DNA of 7,225 bases from Deltaproteobacteria bacterium (GCA_023381945.1 JAMCQY010000337.1:1-7225); one strand, 5' to 3'. Positions 1-6,212 are shown, numbered from the stretch's first letter. Program-made: numbers and translations. Notes: generated by a model from the letters alone, not told the origin.

Positions 1-152
1 GCAAAGACCATGGCCCGGAAAATTTGGCCATCTTGCGCCACCTGGCGACCAACATGCTTAAACGGGAAAACTCCCTAAAGGGGGGCATTCAAACCAAACG
101 CCTCAAGGCCGCCTGGGACCATGCTTATCTGCTCAAAGTTCTTACAACGTAA
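1..152 (+). CDS. ISAs1-family transposase, C-terminal end (cut by the window edge)
   Basis: This is the last 49 codons of a transposase whose start lies left of the window, ending at TAA 150-152. The reading frame (first full codon at 3) gives a peptide containing ENLAILRHLATNMLKRE and then KGGIQTKRLKAAWDHAYLLKVL. That matches what I know of the C-terminus of ISAs1/H-repeat DDE transposases: a conserved 'NxAxLRHxAxNLLKRE' block followed by 'KxGIxxKRLKAxWDxxYLLxVL'. It lies just inside a terminal inverted repeat at 154-173, as expected for the 3' end of such an element. The catalytic DDE residues are outside the window, so whether the copy is intact cannot be judged. The visible part has no frameshift or internal stop. 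Confidence 0.85.
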   Translation, partial: KDHGPENLAILRHLATNMLKRENSLKGGIQTKRLKAAWDHAYLLKVLTT

Positions 153-153
153 T

Positions 154-173
154 TTTTACATGCGATTGCCCTG
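154..173 (+). repeat. Right terminal inverted repeat of the ISAs1-type element
   Basis: Immediately after the transposase stop the sequence runs TTTTACATGCGATTGCCCTG. Read from the outside this starts CAGGGCAATCGCATG, which fits the CAGGG-type terminal repeats of the ISAs1 family. The sequence character changes to a GC-rich run (GGGCCGGCCGG) right after the final G at 173, consistent with the IS boundary. The matching left repeat is not in the window. Confidence 0.65.
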
Positions 174-250
174 GGGCCGGCCGGTCGGGGCCGCCAAAAT
201 TGGGCGTAGCACAGGGGCCCGCTCCAACGGAGCATCGCCTGCTAAACAGG
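174..250. other. Gap between the IS end and tatC
   Basis: This 77-base GC-rich gap separates the insertion element from the stop of tatC. It holds the palindrome GGCCGGCC just past the IS boundary and a small 5-base stem GCTCC/GGAGC (221-233) with no T-run. I see no gene and no convincing terminator for either converging gene. Confidence 0.5.
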
Positions 251-1123
251 CTAAGAGGCCGAGGGCGGTCCCAATCCCGTTTCCACCGGGAGCGGCGCCA
301 CATCCTCGTCGTCGCGTGGAGCGGGATGGCCGAAGAAGCGGACCGTCAGGATAGAAAGTTCATACATCAGATAGATGGGAATGGCGATAGCCATCATGGT
401 GAGCACATCGGCATGGAAGGCGGCTATCACGGCGCTGAGCAAGATGGCCAGGCGCCGCTGGCGTCTCAGAAAATCCACCTCCACAATGCCGACGCGGGCC
501 AAAATTAACAAAATCAGAGGCAATTCAAAGATCAAACCGAACAAGATCAGCAGACGCAAACAAAAGTTGACAAAAGAGGTCAGGTTAAGCATGGAGAAGA
601 GAAATTCACTTTCATACCGCAAGGAAAAGGAGATGACCAGCGGCCACACCAGGTGCAGAAAAAACAGATCCCCCAGGATAAAGGCCACCGTGCCCAGCGG
701 GATGAAAAAGACCACGATCTTTCTTTCCTTGGGATAAAGGGCCGGCGCAAAAAAGAGCCACATCTGGTAGAGGATCAATGGAAAGGCCAGGGCCAGACCG
801 GAGATCAGGGAAATCTTCATCTGGACAAAAAAGGGCTCCAGGGGGGCCATGTAGTTCAACTTGTGGGGGCTGACCTTGGGCGGTTCCGGCTTTTGCAAAC
901 CGAAATTTTTGGCGGCGTTGGGAAATTTCCGCAATACGAACGATTCTATGGCAAAATGCCATTTCTGGGTGATGGAGGGCTCATTCAAGGGCCGGGTAAT
1001 AATTTTTTGTATTGACGGCACCAAGGGCCAGGCAACGCCCATGCAGATCACCACGGCGATGATCGAGATAATCAGGCGCTTGCGCAGTTCTTCCAGATGT
1101 TCCAGAAAGGACATCGTGGTCAC
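251..1123 (-). CDS. tatC: Sec-independent protein translocase TatC, variant with long first periplasmic loop
   Basis: TatC is the polytopic inner-membrane receptor of the twin-arginine system; it binds twin-arginine signal peptides and exports folded proteins. The 290-residue product starts with the family signature SFLEHLEELRKRLI (5-18), has PLEPFFVQMKIS (94-105) before TM2, then LILYQMWLFFAPALYPKERK (116-135), and keeps the glutamate of FGLIFELP (E200, equivalent to E. coli E170). Helices can be seen at about 16-34, 104-124, 136-165, 182-208 and 226-260. Two oddities: the loop between TM1 and TM2 is about 30 residues longer than in E. coli, and the usual TPPD motif before the last helices reads FHAD (236-239), keeping only the Asp. 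I chose the GTG at 1123 because GGAGG lies 11 bases upstream; the ATG at 1114 would be 20 bases away. No tatA or tatB is visible. Identification is firm; full function is likely but not certain. Confidence 0.92.
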   Translation of the reverse strand: MTTMSFLEHLEELRKRLIISIIAVVICMGVAWPLVPSIQKIITRPLNEPSITQKWHFAIESFVLRKFPNAAKNFGLQKPEPPKVSPHKLNYMAPLEPFFVQMKISLISGLALAFPLILYQMWLFFAPALYPKERKIVVFFIPLGTVAFILGDLFFLHLVWPLVISFSLRYESEFLFSMLNLTSFVNFCLRLLILFGLIFELPLILLILARVGIVEVDFLRRQRRLAILLSAVIAAFHADVLTMMAIAIPIYLMYELSILTVRFFGHPAPRDDEDVAPLPVETGLGPPSAS

Positions 1124-1133
1124 GGCAATTAAA

Positions 1134-1140
1134 TCCTCCA
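1134..1140 (-). promoter_or_regulatory. Ribosome binding site of tatC
   Basis: On the minus strand TGGAGGA lies with its GGAGG core 11 bases before GTG (1123-1121) and 20 bases before the in-frame ATG (1114-1112). The spacing favours the GTG start. Confidence 0.6.
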
Positions 1141-1216
1141 GGCCCCCCGGGATTGCCAGCTCACCGCTTTAGGACCGCGGCAACGGAAATAACTTCTCGA
1201 AAAAACTTATACAACA

Positions 1217-1245
1217 ATTTTAACCCATCCATGAAGTCATGGCAA
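1217..1245 (-). promoter_or_regulatory. Sigma70-like promoter for tatC
   Basis: On the minus strand TTGCCA (1245-1240) and TAAAAT (1222-1217) are separated by exactly 17 bases. Each hexamer differs from the consensus at one position. The predicted transcript would start near 1210 and leave an untranslated leader of roughly 85-90 bases before the GTG of tatC. A palindrome (1229-1242) overlaps the -35 box and spacer. Found by eye; not tested. Confidence 0.55.
1229..1242. promoter_or_regulatory. Palindrome CCATGA-AG-TCATGG within the tatC promoter, possible operator
   Basis: A two-fold symmetric site has 6-base arms CCATGA and TCATGG around a 2-base centre. It overlaps three bases of the -35 box and most of the spacer of the promoter at 1217-1245, a typical position for a dimeric repressor. 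No regulator gene is next to it and I do not recognise the motif, so its role is inferred only from position and symmetry. Confidence 0.35.
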
Positions 1246-1328
1246 TGCGGGCGGGGGCAATTCCGCCGGGCTCACCGGAAAAGCCTGACAAGGTTTGCTG
1301 CGGAAAGGCGATGAAAGGGGAAAACTGC

Positions 1329-2126
1329 TTATAAGGCGCCGGATTTGCTTACCTTGGCTCTAAAGTCCAGGTGCGGCTTGACCGGCTGATCCGGCCCGGC
1401 TTGAACGGCCGCAGGATTAGGGGCGCTGTCTCCTGCCACCAATTGCGAAATGGTGACCAGCCGATAGCCCAGTTCCTGCAAGGCTGGCAAGATCAGTTTC
1501 AGGGCCTCCACGGTGGGGGAACGGTCGGCCTTGTCCTTCTCATCGCTGTCATGAAAAATAATGATGGCCCCGGGCTTTACCCGGCTGACCACATTGTTGA
1601 CAATGGTGTCGCGGTCCAGCCCTTTCCAGTCTCCGGAGTCGATGCTCCACAATACCAGCCGCCCCTGGGTGTGGGCTACGTAATCCTTAAAGCGGGCGTC
1701 ATAGGCGCTGAAAGGCGGGCGAATCCACCGGGAGGTCCGGTCGCCTAAAAGCTCCAGATCGAGCGCGGTCCGTTCCACTTGGCTCTCCCGGACGGCCTCT
1801 GCCGTCGTGGTCAGCCGCGGGTGGTCGAAGGTGTGATTGCCCACTTCGTTACCGGCCTGCAACAAGGCCTGCACCAGATGGGGGTATTGTTCCACCTTCC
1901 GTCCCAAGACAAAAAAAGTGGCATGGGCCTGGTACTGTTGCAGAAGAGCCAGAATCTGCGGAGTATAGCGGGGAGAGGGTCCGTCGTCGAAGGTGATGGC
2001 CACCTGTCTCACATTGGCTGGCCCGCCCCAGATCACCACCGGGTCGGCTCCCGCCGCGGGCTCCGGCCACGCGGCCAGCAGCAACATAGCCAGCATTAGA
2101 AAAGGAATATATTTTTTCGGCGGCAT
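1329..2126 (-). CDS. Secreted polysaccharide deacetylase (NodB/CE4 family)
   Basis: The product is a metal-dependent carbohydrate esterase of family CE4, which removes N- or O-acetyl groups from chitin-like glycans, peptidoglycan or exopolysaccharide; the substrate cannot be read from sequence. From the ATG at 2126 the protein has 265 residues. Residues 1-26 look like a signal peptide: MPPKK, then a Leu-rich core, then PAAGA. All five CE4 motifs are visible: TFDDGPSPRYT with the Asp pair D47-D48, HTFDH with metal ligands H98 and H102, RPPF (136-139, in place of the commoner RPPYG), DSGDW (163-167) and IIIFHDS with H192. The C-terminal tail (about 233-265) is Pro/Ala-rich and outside the catalytic fold. 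A longer reading from a GTG at 2183 is unlikely, because it begins next to the -10 box of a good promoter and would bury the signal peptide. It probably acts in the periplasm or outside the cell. Neighbours do not reveal the glycan. Confidence 0.9.
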   Translation of the reverse strand: MPPKKYIPFLMLAMLLLAAWPEPAAGADPVVIWGGPANVRQVAITFDDGPSPRYTPQILALLQQYQAHATFFVLGRKVEQYPHLVQALLQAGNEVGNHTFDHPRLTTTAEAVRESQVERTALDLELLGDRTSRWIRPPFSAYDARFKDYVAHTQGRLVLWSIDSGDWKGLDRDTIVNNVVSRVKPGAIIIFHDSDEKDKADRSPTVEALKLILPALQELGYRLVTISQLVAGDSAPNPAAVQAGPDQPVKPHLDFRAKVSKSGAL

Positions 2127-2175
2127 CTTAAAACCCAGTCTCTCTGACAAAATGGTAGTCAAAAGTACGAAATTT

Positions 2176-2203
2176 ATTATCACTACTAACCATTGGCGGT
2201 CAA
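2176..2203 (-). promoter_or_regulatory. Sigma70-like promoter for the polysaccharide deacetylase
   Basis: On the minus strand TTGACC (2203-2198) and GATAAT (2181-2176) are 16 bases apart, each with one mismatch to consensus, inside an AT-rich gap. Transcription would begin near 2169, about 43 bases before the ATG at 2126. This also rules against the GTG at 2183 as the gene start. It indicates that the deacetylase can be transcribed separately from the M24 gene upstream. Confidence 0.6.
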
Positions 2204-2244
2204 GAATTATTTCGCATTGCTTGCAAAAAATTAGTTATAGAAGT

Positions 2245-3432
2245 TTAAATAATCATGATATCCCTGGGGCTGCGGGTAAGCCACTGCACCCCGGCCGGAG
2301 TGATGACCCCGGTGTCCTCCAGACCCACCATGCCGATTTCCGGCAGAAAGAATTTGGGCTCGAAGGCCACCACCATGTTTTCCGCCAAAGCAAAAGGAAA
2401 GCGTGGGCTGATAAAGGGGAATTCATCCAGCTCCAGCCCCACGCCGTGGCCCAGGAAACCAACCCGGTCAGGGCCGGACCCCATGAAATAATCTTGCAAA
2501 CCCCGGGCCCGCACCAGGTCCCAGAGCCGGTGATATATCTGACCGGGCTTGACCTCAGGCCTGGCCTCCTGCTGAAAATTTTCATGAAGTTCTTGCACTG
2601 CCCGGAAGGCTTCCCAGGCTTTTTCCGGCAGGGACCCCAGGGCGTACATCCGGGTCATATCCACCAGGTAACCATCGACGCAGGCCACCAGGTCGATGCT
2701 GATGGGCTCATTTGGGGCCAGCTCCTTCAATGACGGTCCCTGGGGAAAGGCGGGGCTGAAACCGCGGCCGCCGCTGGGGGTGTCGGTATAAGCGGGGTGA
2801 AGCCCCGCAACCCCGGAGAGCACATGCCCGTAATGGATCTCCAGGTCCCAGTTGCGCACCCGGACCATCCCTTGATGCCCCAGGAGCCGGAGGCGGTACT
2901 CCAGGGCAGCGGCCAGCTCCAGTTCAGAAATGCCCGGCTTGAGTATTGCCGGCACCTGCAAGTGTACCTGATCCATAATGGCCGCAGCCCGGCGCACCTT
3001 TTCCAGTTCATAGGAACTTTTGATCATCCGCTGCTGCCGGATCAGCATTGCGACGTCCCGGATCGGCTGCTGCGGGAAGACCTGCTCCTTAAGCCTTTGA
3101 TAAAAGGCGGTGGGCATGACGTCCAACTCCAGGCCCACCGCTCCTTCGGGCTTGAGCCCGGCGCTCTCCAACAGAGCCGGAATCTCTTTGAGATTGTTAT
3201 AAAAGGCCTGGGGCCAGGGGGGCCTTGCAACCACCCCCCGTGGCCGGCGCAGCAACAGCAAAGGACTGCCTTGAGGGGCTACCGCCAAGAAGCCGTCCAC
3301 CAGGGTGCCGGTATAATAGAACAGGTCGGCGGCCTGGCGCACCAGGGCCAGATCCAAATTTTGTGCGGCCAGGCCCTTTTGCAAGGCCTGGGCCCGGGAA
3401 GTGATTTCTGTGACAGGTACCTGTTCCATCAT
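2245..3432 (-). CDS. M24-family metallopeptidase, Xaa-Pro aminopeptidase/dipeptidase-like
   Basis: The 395-residue product has the two-domain build of prolidase-type M24 enzymes: an N-terminal creatinase-like domain (about 8-135) and a C-terminal pita-bread domain (about 143-385). These enzymes cleave the bond before proline, usually with two Mn or Co ions, in the cytoplasm. The five metal ligands appear in order: D247 (ISIDLV), D258 (LVDMTR), H329 (GHGVGLELDEFP), E358 (AFEPK) and E372 (GLEDTGVI). There is no signal peptide. Two departures from classical prolidases: the glycine two residues after the first Asp is lost (DLV rather than DxG), and the His of the usual HExP after GHG is an Asp (D336, LDEFP). 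Substrate assignment is therefore general only. The start is an ATG-ATG pair with GAGAG about 8 bases upstream. It lies 101 bases after lutBC, with a hairpin repeat between, so cotranscription is uncertain. Confidence 0.88.
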   Translation of the reverse strand: MMEQVPVTEITSRAQALQKGLAAQNLDLALVRQAADLFYYTGTLVDGFLAVAPQGSPLLLLRRPRGVVARPPWPQAFYNNLKEIPALLESAGLKPEGAVGLELDVMPTAFYQRLKEQVFPQQPIRDVAMLIRQQRMIKSSYELEKVRRAAAIMDQVHLQVPAILKPGISELELAAALEYRLRLLGHQGMVRVRNWDLEIHYGHVLSGVAGLHPAYTDTPSGGRGFSPAFPQGPSLKELAPNEPISIDLVACVDGYLVDMTRMYALGSLPEKAWEAFRAVQELHENFQQEARPEVKPGQIYHRLWDLVRARGLQDYFMGSGPDRVGFLGHGVGLELDEFPFISPRFPFALAENMVVAFEPKFFLPEIGMVGLEDTGVITPAGVQWLTRSPRDIMII

Positions 3433-3480
3433 GCCGTTCTCTCATAGGCGCCCCGCTAAGGAAGCGTAAGTTATTTGGTA

Positions 3481-3525
3481 GCACAGGCTTTCCAGCCTGT
3501 GCCGGCGCAGGCTAAAGCCTGCGCC
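3481..3525. repeat. REP-like double-hairpin repeat
   Basis: Two strong inverted repeats sit side by side. The first has 9-base arms GCACAGGCT / AGCCTGTGC around TTCC (3481-3502). The second has 10-base arms GGCGCAGGCT / AGCCTGCGCC around AA (3504-3513 and 3516-3525). Both share the core CAGGCT/AGCCTG, so the element looks like one unit duplicated and diverged, as in REP or BIME elements. It starts 9 bases beyond the stop of lutBC and could stabilise the 3' end of that transcript or weaken read-through into the M24 gene. No T-run follows on the minus strand, so it is not a standard intrinsic terminator. Confidence 0.75.
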
Positions 3526-3533
3526 CACATTTT

Positions 3534-5450
3534 TTAATCTTCCCGATAAATTACCACGTGGAGCTCCTCCGGCCCATGGGCTCCCAGGACCAGGATCTTT
3601 TCAATATCCGCAGTGCGGCTGGGACCGGTAAGCCAGGTGACCATGGGAGCCTGCTGCGCCGTCAGCTTTAGCGCCTGAGCCAGGCTGAGACCGGCCTGGC
3701 CTTCGGGTACAATGACCGCCAGCCGCCGCATCCGGAAGGAGAGGGCCGCGGCAGGCCCGGCGGCGGCTTCGATGAGGACGCTGCCCGTCTCCGGGATCGC
3801 CCCCAGCCCGATGATGACTGCGGTTTCCCCCAAGGGTCCCCACTCAGTCGAGGCCAAACGCGCCTTCACTCCGTGGTTTGCCAGTTCGCCAGCGGCCAGG
3901 CGCAGCCAGGGGTGATCCTGGAGCCAGACGGGCTCCCCCAGCCTTGCCAGCCAATGGCCCAGCTCCACCGGCCCCTGGAGCCGGTGAAAAACTGCGTGCA
4001 CTTCCGCCAAACTGGCCTCCAAGGCCAAGGTTGGTCTGGCGGCTGGAGCCACTTCTTCCTGGTTTCTACCAGCCTCAGTAGTCTGTCCAGAAAAATCGTG
4101 GCCGGTAAGGTCTACGGGGGATGGGGGTTCCGCTGGTTTGCCAGCCTGGGGAGCCTTTCTGGCCCGATGAAAGCTTTCGGAGGCCAGCGTCAGACCTGGA
4201 AAACGGCGGGAGGACCCGGCTTGAAGCAGGCGCAGAGCCGGCTCCAGCCCCCGGTACAGCCGCGGCCGGGCCAGGACACGACCGGCGATGCCGGAGATTA
4301 GCTTTAGTCCGCGGTAGCGGGAACTGCGGGACCGCGTCAACAGGATTTTCTCCGCCAGATTGATCTGCACCGGGCAGATCTCCTGGCAGGCGCCGCACTG
4401 GGTGCAAAGGTCGCTGAGGTCGCCCGGCGGGTTCAGATGCGGGGCCAGCAGGATGCCGATGGCCCCGGGATAGACCCGGCCGTACAGGTGGGCGGCCCGG
4501 AGCTGAAAGACCGGGCAGATGTTGAGACAGGCGCCGCAGCGCAGACAATAGAGGGCCTCGCGGAGGTCCGGGTCCCGGGACAATTGCCGTCGGCCGTTAT
4601 CCAGGATAATCAGGTAAAAGGCCTGAGGTCCGCCCGGCTGGAACTTGCGGCCCTTAATAAAATGCACCAGAGACGTGAGGCGCTGGCCGGTGGCGCTGGC
4701 CGGCAGCAGCCGCAGCAGGACCTCCAGGTCCCCCAAGGATGGGATCAGCTTCTCCAGGCCCATGACTGCCACCTGTACCTTCGGCAGGGTGGCGGTGAGC
4801 CGCAGGTTGCCTTCATTTTCGAGAAAGACCAGGGTCCCGTCCGGGGTCGCGAAATTGACCCCGGTAATGCCCATCCCGGCCTCCCAGAATCGGGACCTGA
4901 GATATTCCGTGGCCCGGCGGGCCAGGGTCTCCGGCTCAGGAGAGCAGGGGCCGCCCAGGTGGCCCTCAAAGATTGCGGCAATCTGGCGGCGATCCAGGTG
5001 CAGGGCCGGGGCGGTCAGATGCGCCGGGGGCTGCCCCGCCAACTGGACGATGAACTCCCCCAGATCGGTCTCCCAAGTCCGCACGCCGGCGGCGGCCAGG
5101 GCCGGATTGAGGCCGATCTCTTCGGTGGTCATGGACTTGGACTTGGTCACCAACGCGACCCGATGCTCCCGGACCAGCCGCAGGATCAACCCCCTGGTCT
5201 CGGCCGCATCCCGGGCCCAAAGCACCTGTCCTCCCCAGGCCTCTACCTCCCGGGCCAGCTGCCCCAGCAACTCGTCCAGCCGGGAGATGGCTGCGGCCTT
5301 GATCTCCCGAGCCTGGCGCCGCCAGGCCTCCCAATCAGGATACTCTTCGAGCCTCCGGTCCCGGGCCGTTAGAGCCCGATGGCAGGCAGCCCTCACTGCC
5401 GAGAAGGGGCTGGCAGCGGGACTGGTAGCAGAAATCTTGGCAGGGTCCAA
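3534..5450 (-). CDS. lutB: Fused LutB-LutC L-lactate oxidation iron-sulfur protein
   Basis: LutA, LutB and LutC together oxidise L-lactate to pyruvate and feed electrons to the quinone pool. This 638-residue protein joins two of the three. Residues about 50-290 form a LUD (DUF162) domain with VTKSKSMTTEEIGLN (101-115) and GVNFATPDGTLVFLENEGN (197-215). Next come two ferredoxin-type clusters, C302-C305-C308-C312 and C349-C352-C355-C359, each ending CP and suited to [4Fe-4S]. A Pro/Gly/Glu-rich linker (about 430-475) leads to a second LUD domain resembling LutC (about 475-636), with GLGAIPETGSVL (548-559) and TGPSRTADIEKILVLGAHGPEELHVVI (608-634). At about 160 residues this part is shorter than free LutC. 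No LutA (CCG-domain) gene is in the window. The start is the TTG at 5450, 5 bases past the upstream stop, with no clear ribosome site, suggesting translational coupling. A GTG at codon 19 is possible. Cytoplasmic, probably membrane-associated. Confidence 0.88.
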   Translation of the reverse strand: MDPAKISATSPAASPFSAVRAACHRALTARDRRLEEYPDWEAWRRQAREIKAAAISRLDELLGQLAREVEAWGGQVLWARDAAETRGLILRLVREHRVALVTKSKSMTTEEIGLNPALAAAGVRTWETDLGEFIVQLAGQPPAHLTAPALHLDRRQIAAIFEGHLGGPCSPEPETLARRATEYLRSRFWEAGMGITGVNFATPDGTLVFLENEGNLRLTATLPKVQVAVMGLEKLIPSLGDLEVLLRLLPASATGQRLTSLVHFIKGRKFQPGGPQAFYLIILDNGRRQLSRDPDLREALYCLRCGACLNICPVFQLRAAHLYGRVYPGAIGILLAPHLNPPGDLSDLCTQCGACQEICPVQINLAEKILLTRSRSSRYRGLKLISGIAGRVLARPRLYRGLEPALRLLQAGSSRRFPGLTLASESFHRARKAPQAGKPAEPPSPVDLTGHDFSGQTTEAGRNQEEVAPAARPTLALEASLAEVHAVFHRLQGPVELGHWLARLGEPVWLQDHPWLRLAAGELANHGVKARLASTEWGPLGETAVIIGLGAIPETGSVLIEAAAGPAAALSFRMRRLAVIVPEGQAGLSLAQALKLTAQQAPMVTWLTGPSRTADIEKILVLGAHGPEELHVVIYRED

Positions 5451-5455
5451 TGGTT

Positions 5456-6202
5456 TTAATCGGGGATTTTCGATTTATAAGTCCTGACGCAAGCTTCGAA
5501 TTTGGCCATCCATTCAGGAAAGTGCAAGTCCTCGGGCCTTTCCGTAGCCAGGAGCAGAAATTCATTGCCCTGTTCCTGAACCCAGGGATGATCGGCAAAA
5601 TTATCGATCGCCTTTTCGATCACGTCCTTAAAATCCACCGGCATGTTTTCATCGCAGGCGATCTGGCTCTTTAAATAGCCCGCCATGACAGGGATGGTGA
5701 TCATTTTCTGTTCCACCCCATACTGGCGCAGGGTTATCTTGACATCCTCCCGAACCCGGTCGGTGGCCAGATCATGCAGGAAATGCAAGGGGTTAATGCC
5801 GCTGAACAACGAGGACCAGGCATAGCGGAGATAATAGAACCTTTTGCCCAGATGCCAAACATTGTGGATAAATTCATGCTGTGAGGGCTCGCGGGTCATT
5901 ACCGCCAGGGCGTCCCGGTAGGGCCGTTCCAATCTGGATAGGATCAGATTGTAAAACATGAAAAGGTTGATCACAAACATGCCGAAGACACTGATAGCCG
6001 ACAAGACCGGACGGATGGCGCTGACCCAAACGAACATCAGGTAAAAGAAAATCAGCACCAGGATGAGGGTTCGAATTATCCGGAAGCCCGAAACTACCAG
6101 ACGGGGGTCTTTACGAAGGACGAAAAAGGCTATCAGCAAGATAACCAAAATCGCAATTTCAGTGAAGGGACTCATCAGAAAACTGATCAGACTCTGCAGC
6201 AT
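5456..6202 (-). CDS. Membrane protein of unknown function, three predicted helices and a soluble tail
   Basis: I do not recognise this 248-residue protein. Three hydrophobic segments are visible at about 14-29 (TEIAILVILLIAFFVL), 42-61 and 66-88, followed by a hydrophilic domain of about 160 residues (90-248) rich in aromatic and charged residues, with His at 109, 113, 117, 140 and 143. The positive residues after the first helix (RKDPR) and after the third (SRLERPYR) do not settle topology, but a cytoplasmic C-terminal domain is plausible. The ATG at 6202 is chosen because AGGAG lies 5 bases upstream. The stop is 5 bases before the TTG of lutBC, so the two are almost certainly co-transcribed and probably coupled. 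A role as membrane anchor or partner of the Lut protein is possible but unproven. It is 142 bases downstream of the methyltransferase. Confidence 0.8.
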   Translation of the reverse strand: MLQSLISFLMSPFTEIAILVILLIAFFVLRKDPRLVVSGFRIIRTLILVLIFFYLMFVWVSAIRPVLSAISVFGMFVINLFMFYNLILSRLERPYRDALAVMTREPSQHEFIHNVWHLGKRFYYLRYAWSSLFSGINPLHFLHDLATDRVREDVKITLRQYGVEQKMITIPVMAGYLKSQIACDENMPVDFKDVIEKAIDNFADHPWVQEQGNEFLLLATERPEDLHFPEWMAKFEACVRTYKSKIPD

Positions 6203-6207
6203 GTCTT

Positions 6208-6212
6208 CTCCT
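6208..6212 (-). promoter_or_regulatory. Ribosome binding site of the three-helix membrane protein
   Basis: AGGAG on the minus strand ends 5 bases before the ATG at 6202-6200, inside a purine-rich run. It fixes the start there instead of at the in-frame TTG at 6238, which lacks such a site. Confidence 0.7.

Larger units (their letters stand above)
1..173 (+). mobile_element. Right end of an ISAs1-family insertion sequence
   Basis: The element comprises the transposase tail (1-152) and the right inverted repeat ending at base 173. ISAs1 elements usually carry one transposase gene and make a short target duplication of about 8-10 bases; the left end is outside the window, so neither the duplication nor the full length can be confirmed. 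The insertion lies 77 bases beyond the stop of tatC and converges on it, so it does not interrupt a recognisable gene in this window. Confidence 0.75.

Noticed and set aside
221..233. Small hairpin GCTCC-AAC-GGAGC as terminator of tatC
   Set aside because: The stem is only five base pairs and no T-run follows on the minus strand.
1250..1267. Stem GGCGG/CCGCC as terminator of the deacetylase gene
   Set aside because: Five base pairs around an eight-base loop, about 60 bases past the stop, with no T-run; too weak to call.
2127..2183. N-terminal extension of the deacetylase from a GTG at 2183
   Set aside because: It would begin beside the -10 box of a good promoter (2176-2203) and place 19 residues ahead of a clear signal peptide. 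The ATG at 2126 is preferred.
2797..3447. Plus-strand frame of 216 codons opposite the M24 gene
   Set aside because: Antisense to a gene with all five M24 metal ligands, and no ribosome site or recognisable domain.
3471..3540. Double hairpin at 3481-3525 as the start of a CRISPR array
   Set aside because: There are only two adjacent, non-identical palindromes with no spacer of regular length and no further copies in the window.
4437..5487. Long plus-strand reading frames (311 and 280 codons) opposite lutBC
   Set aside because: They are antisense to a gene with full iron-sulfur and LUD motifs. Their products show no domain character and are rich in Gly, Pro, Arg and Gln, as expected from shadows of GC-rich coding sequence.
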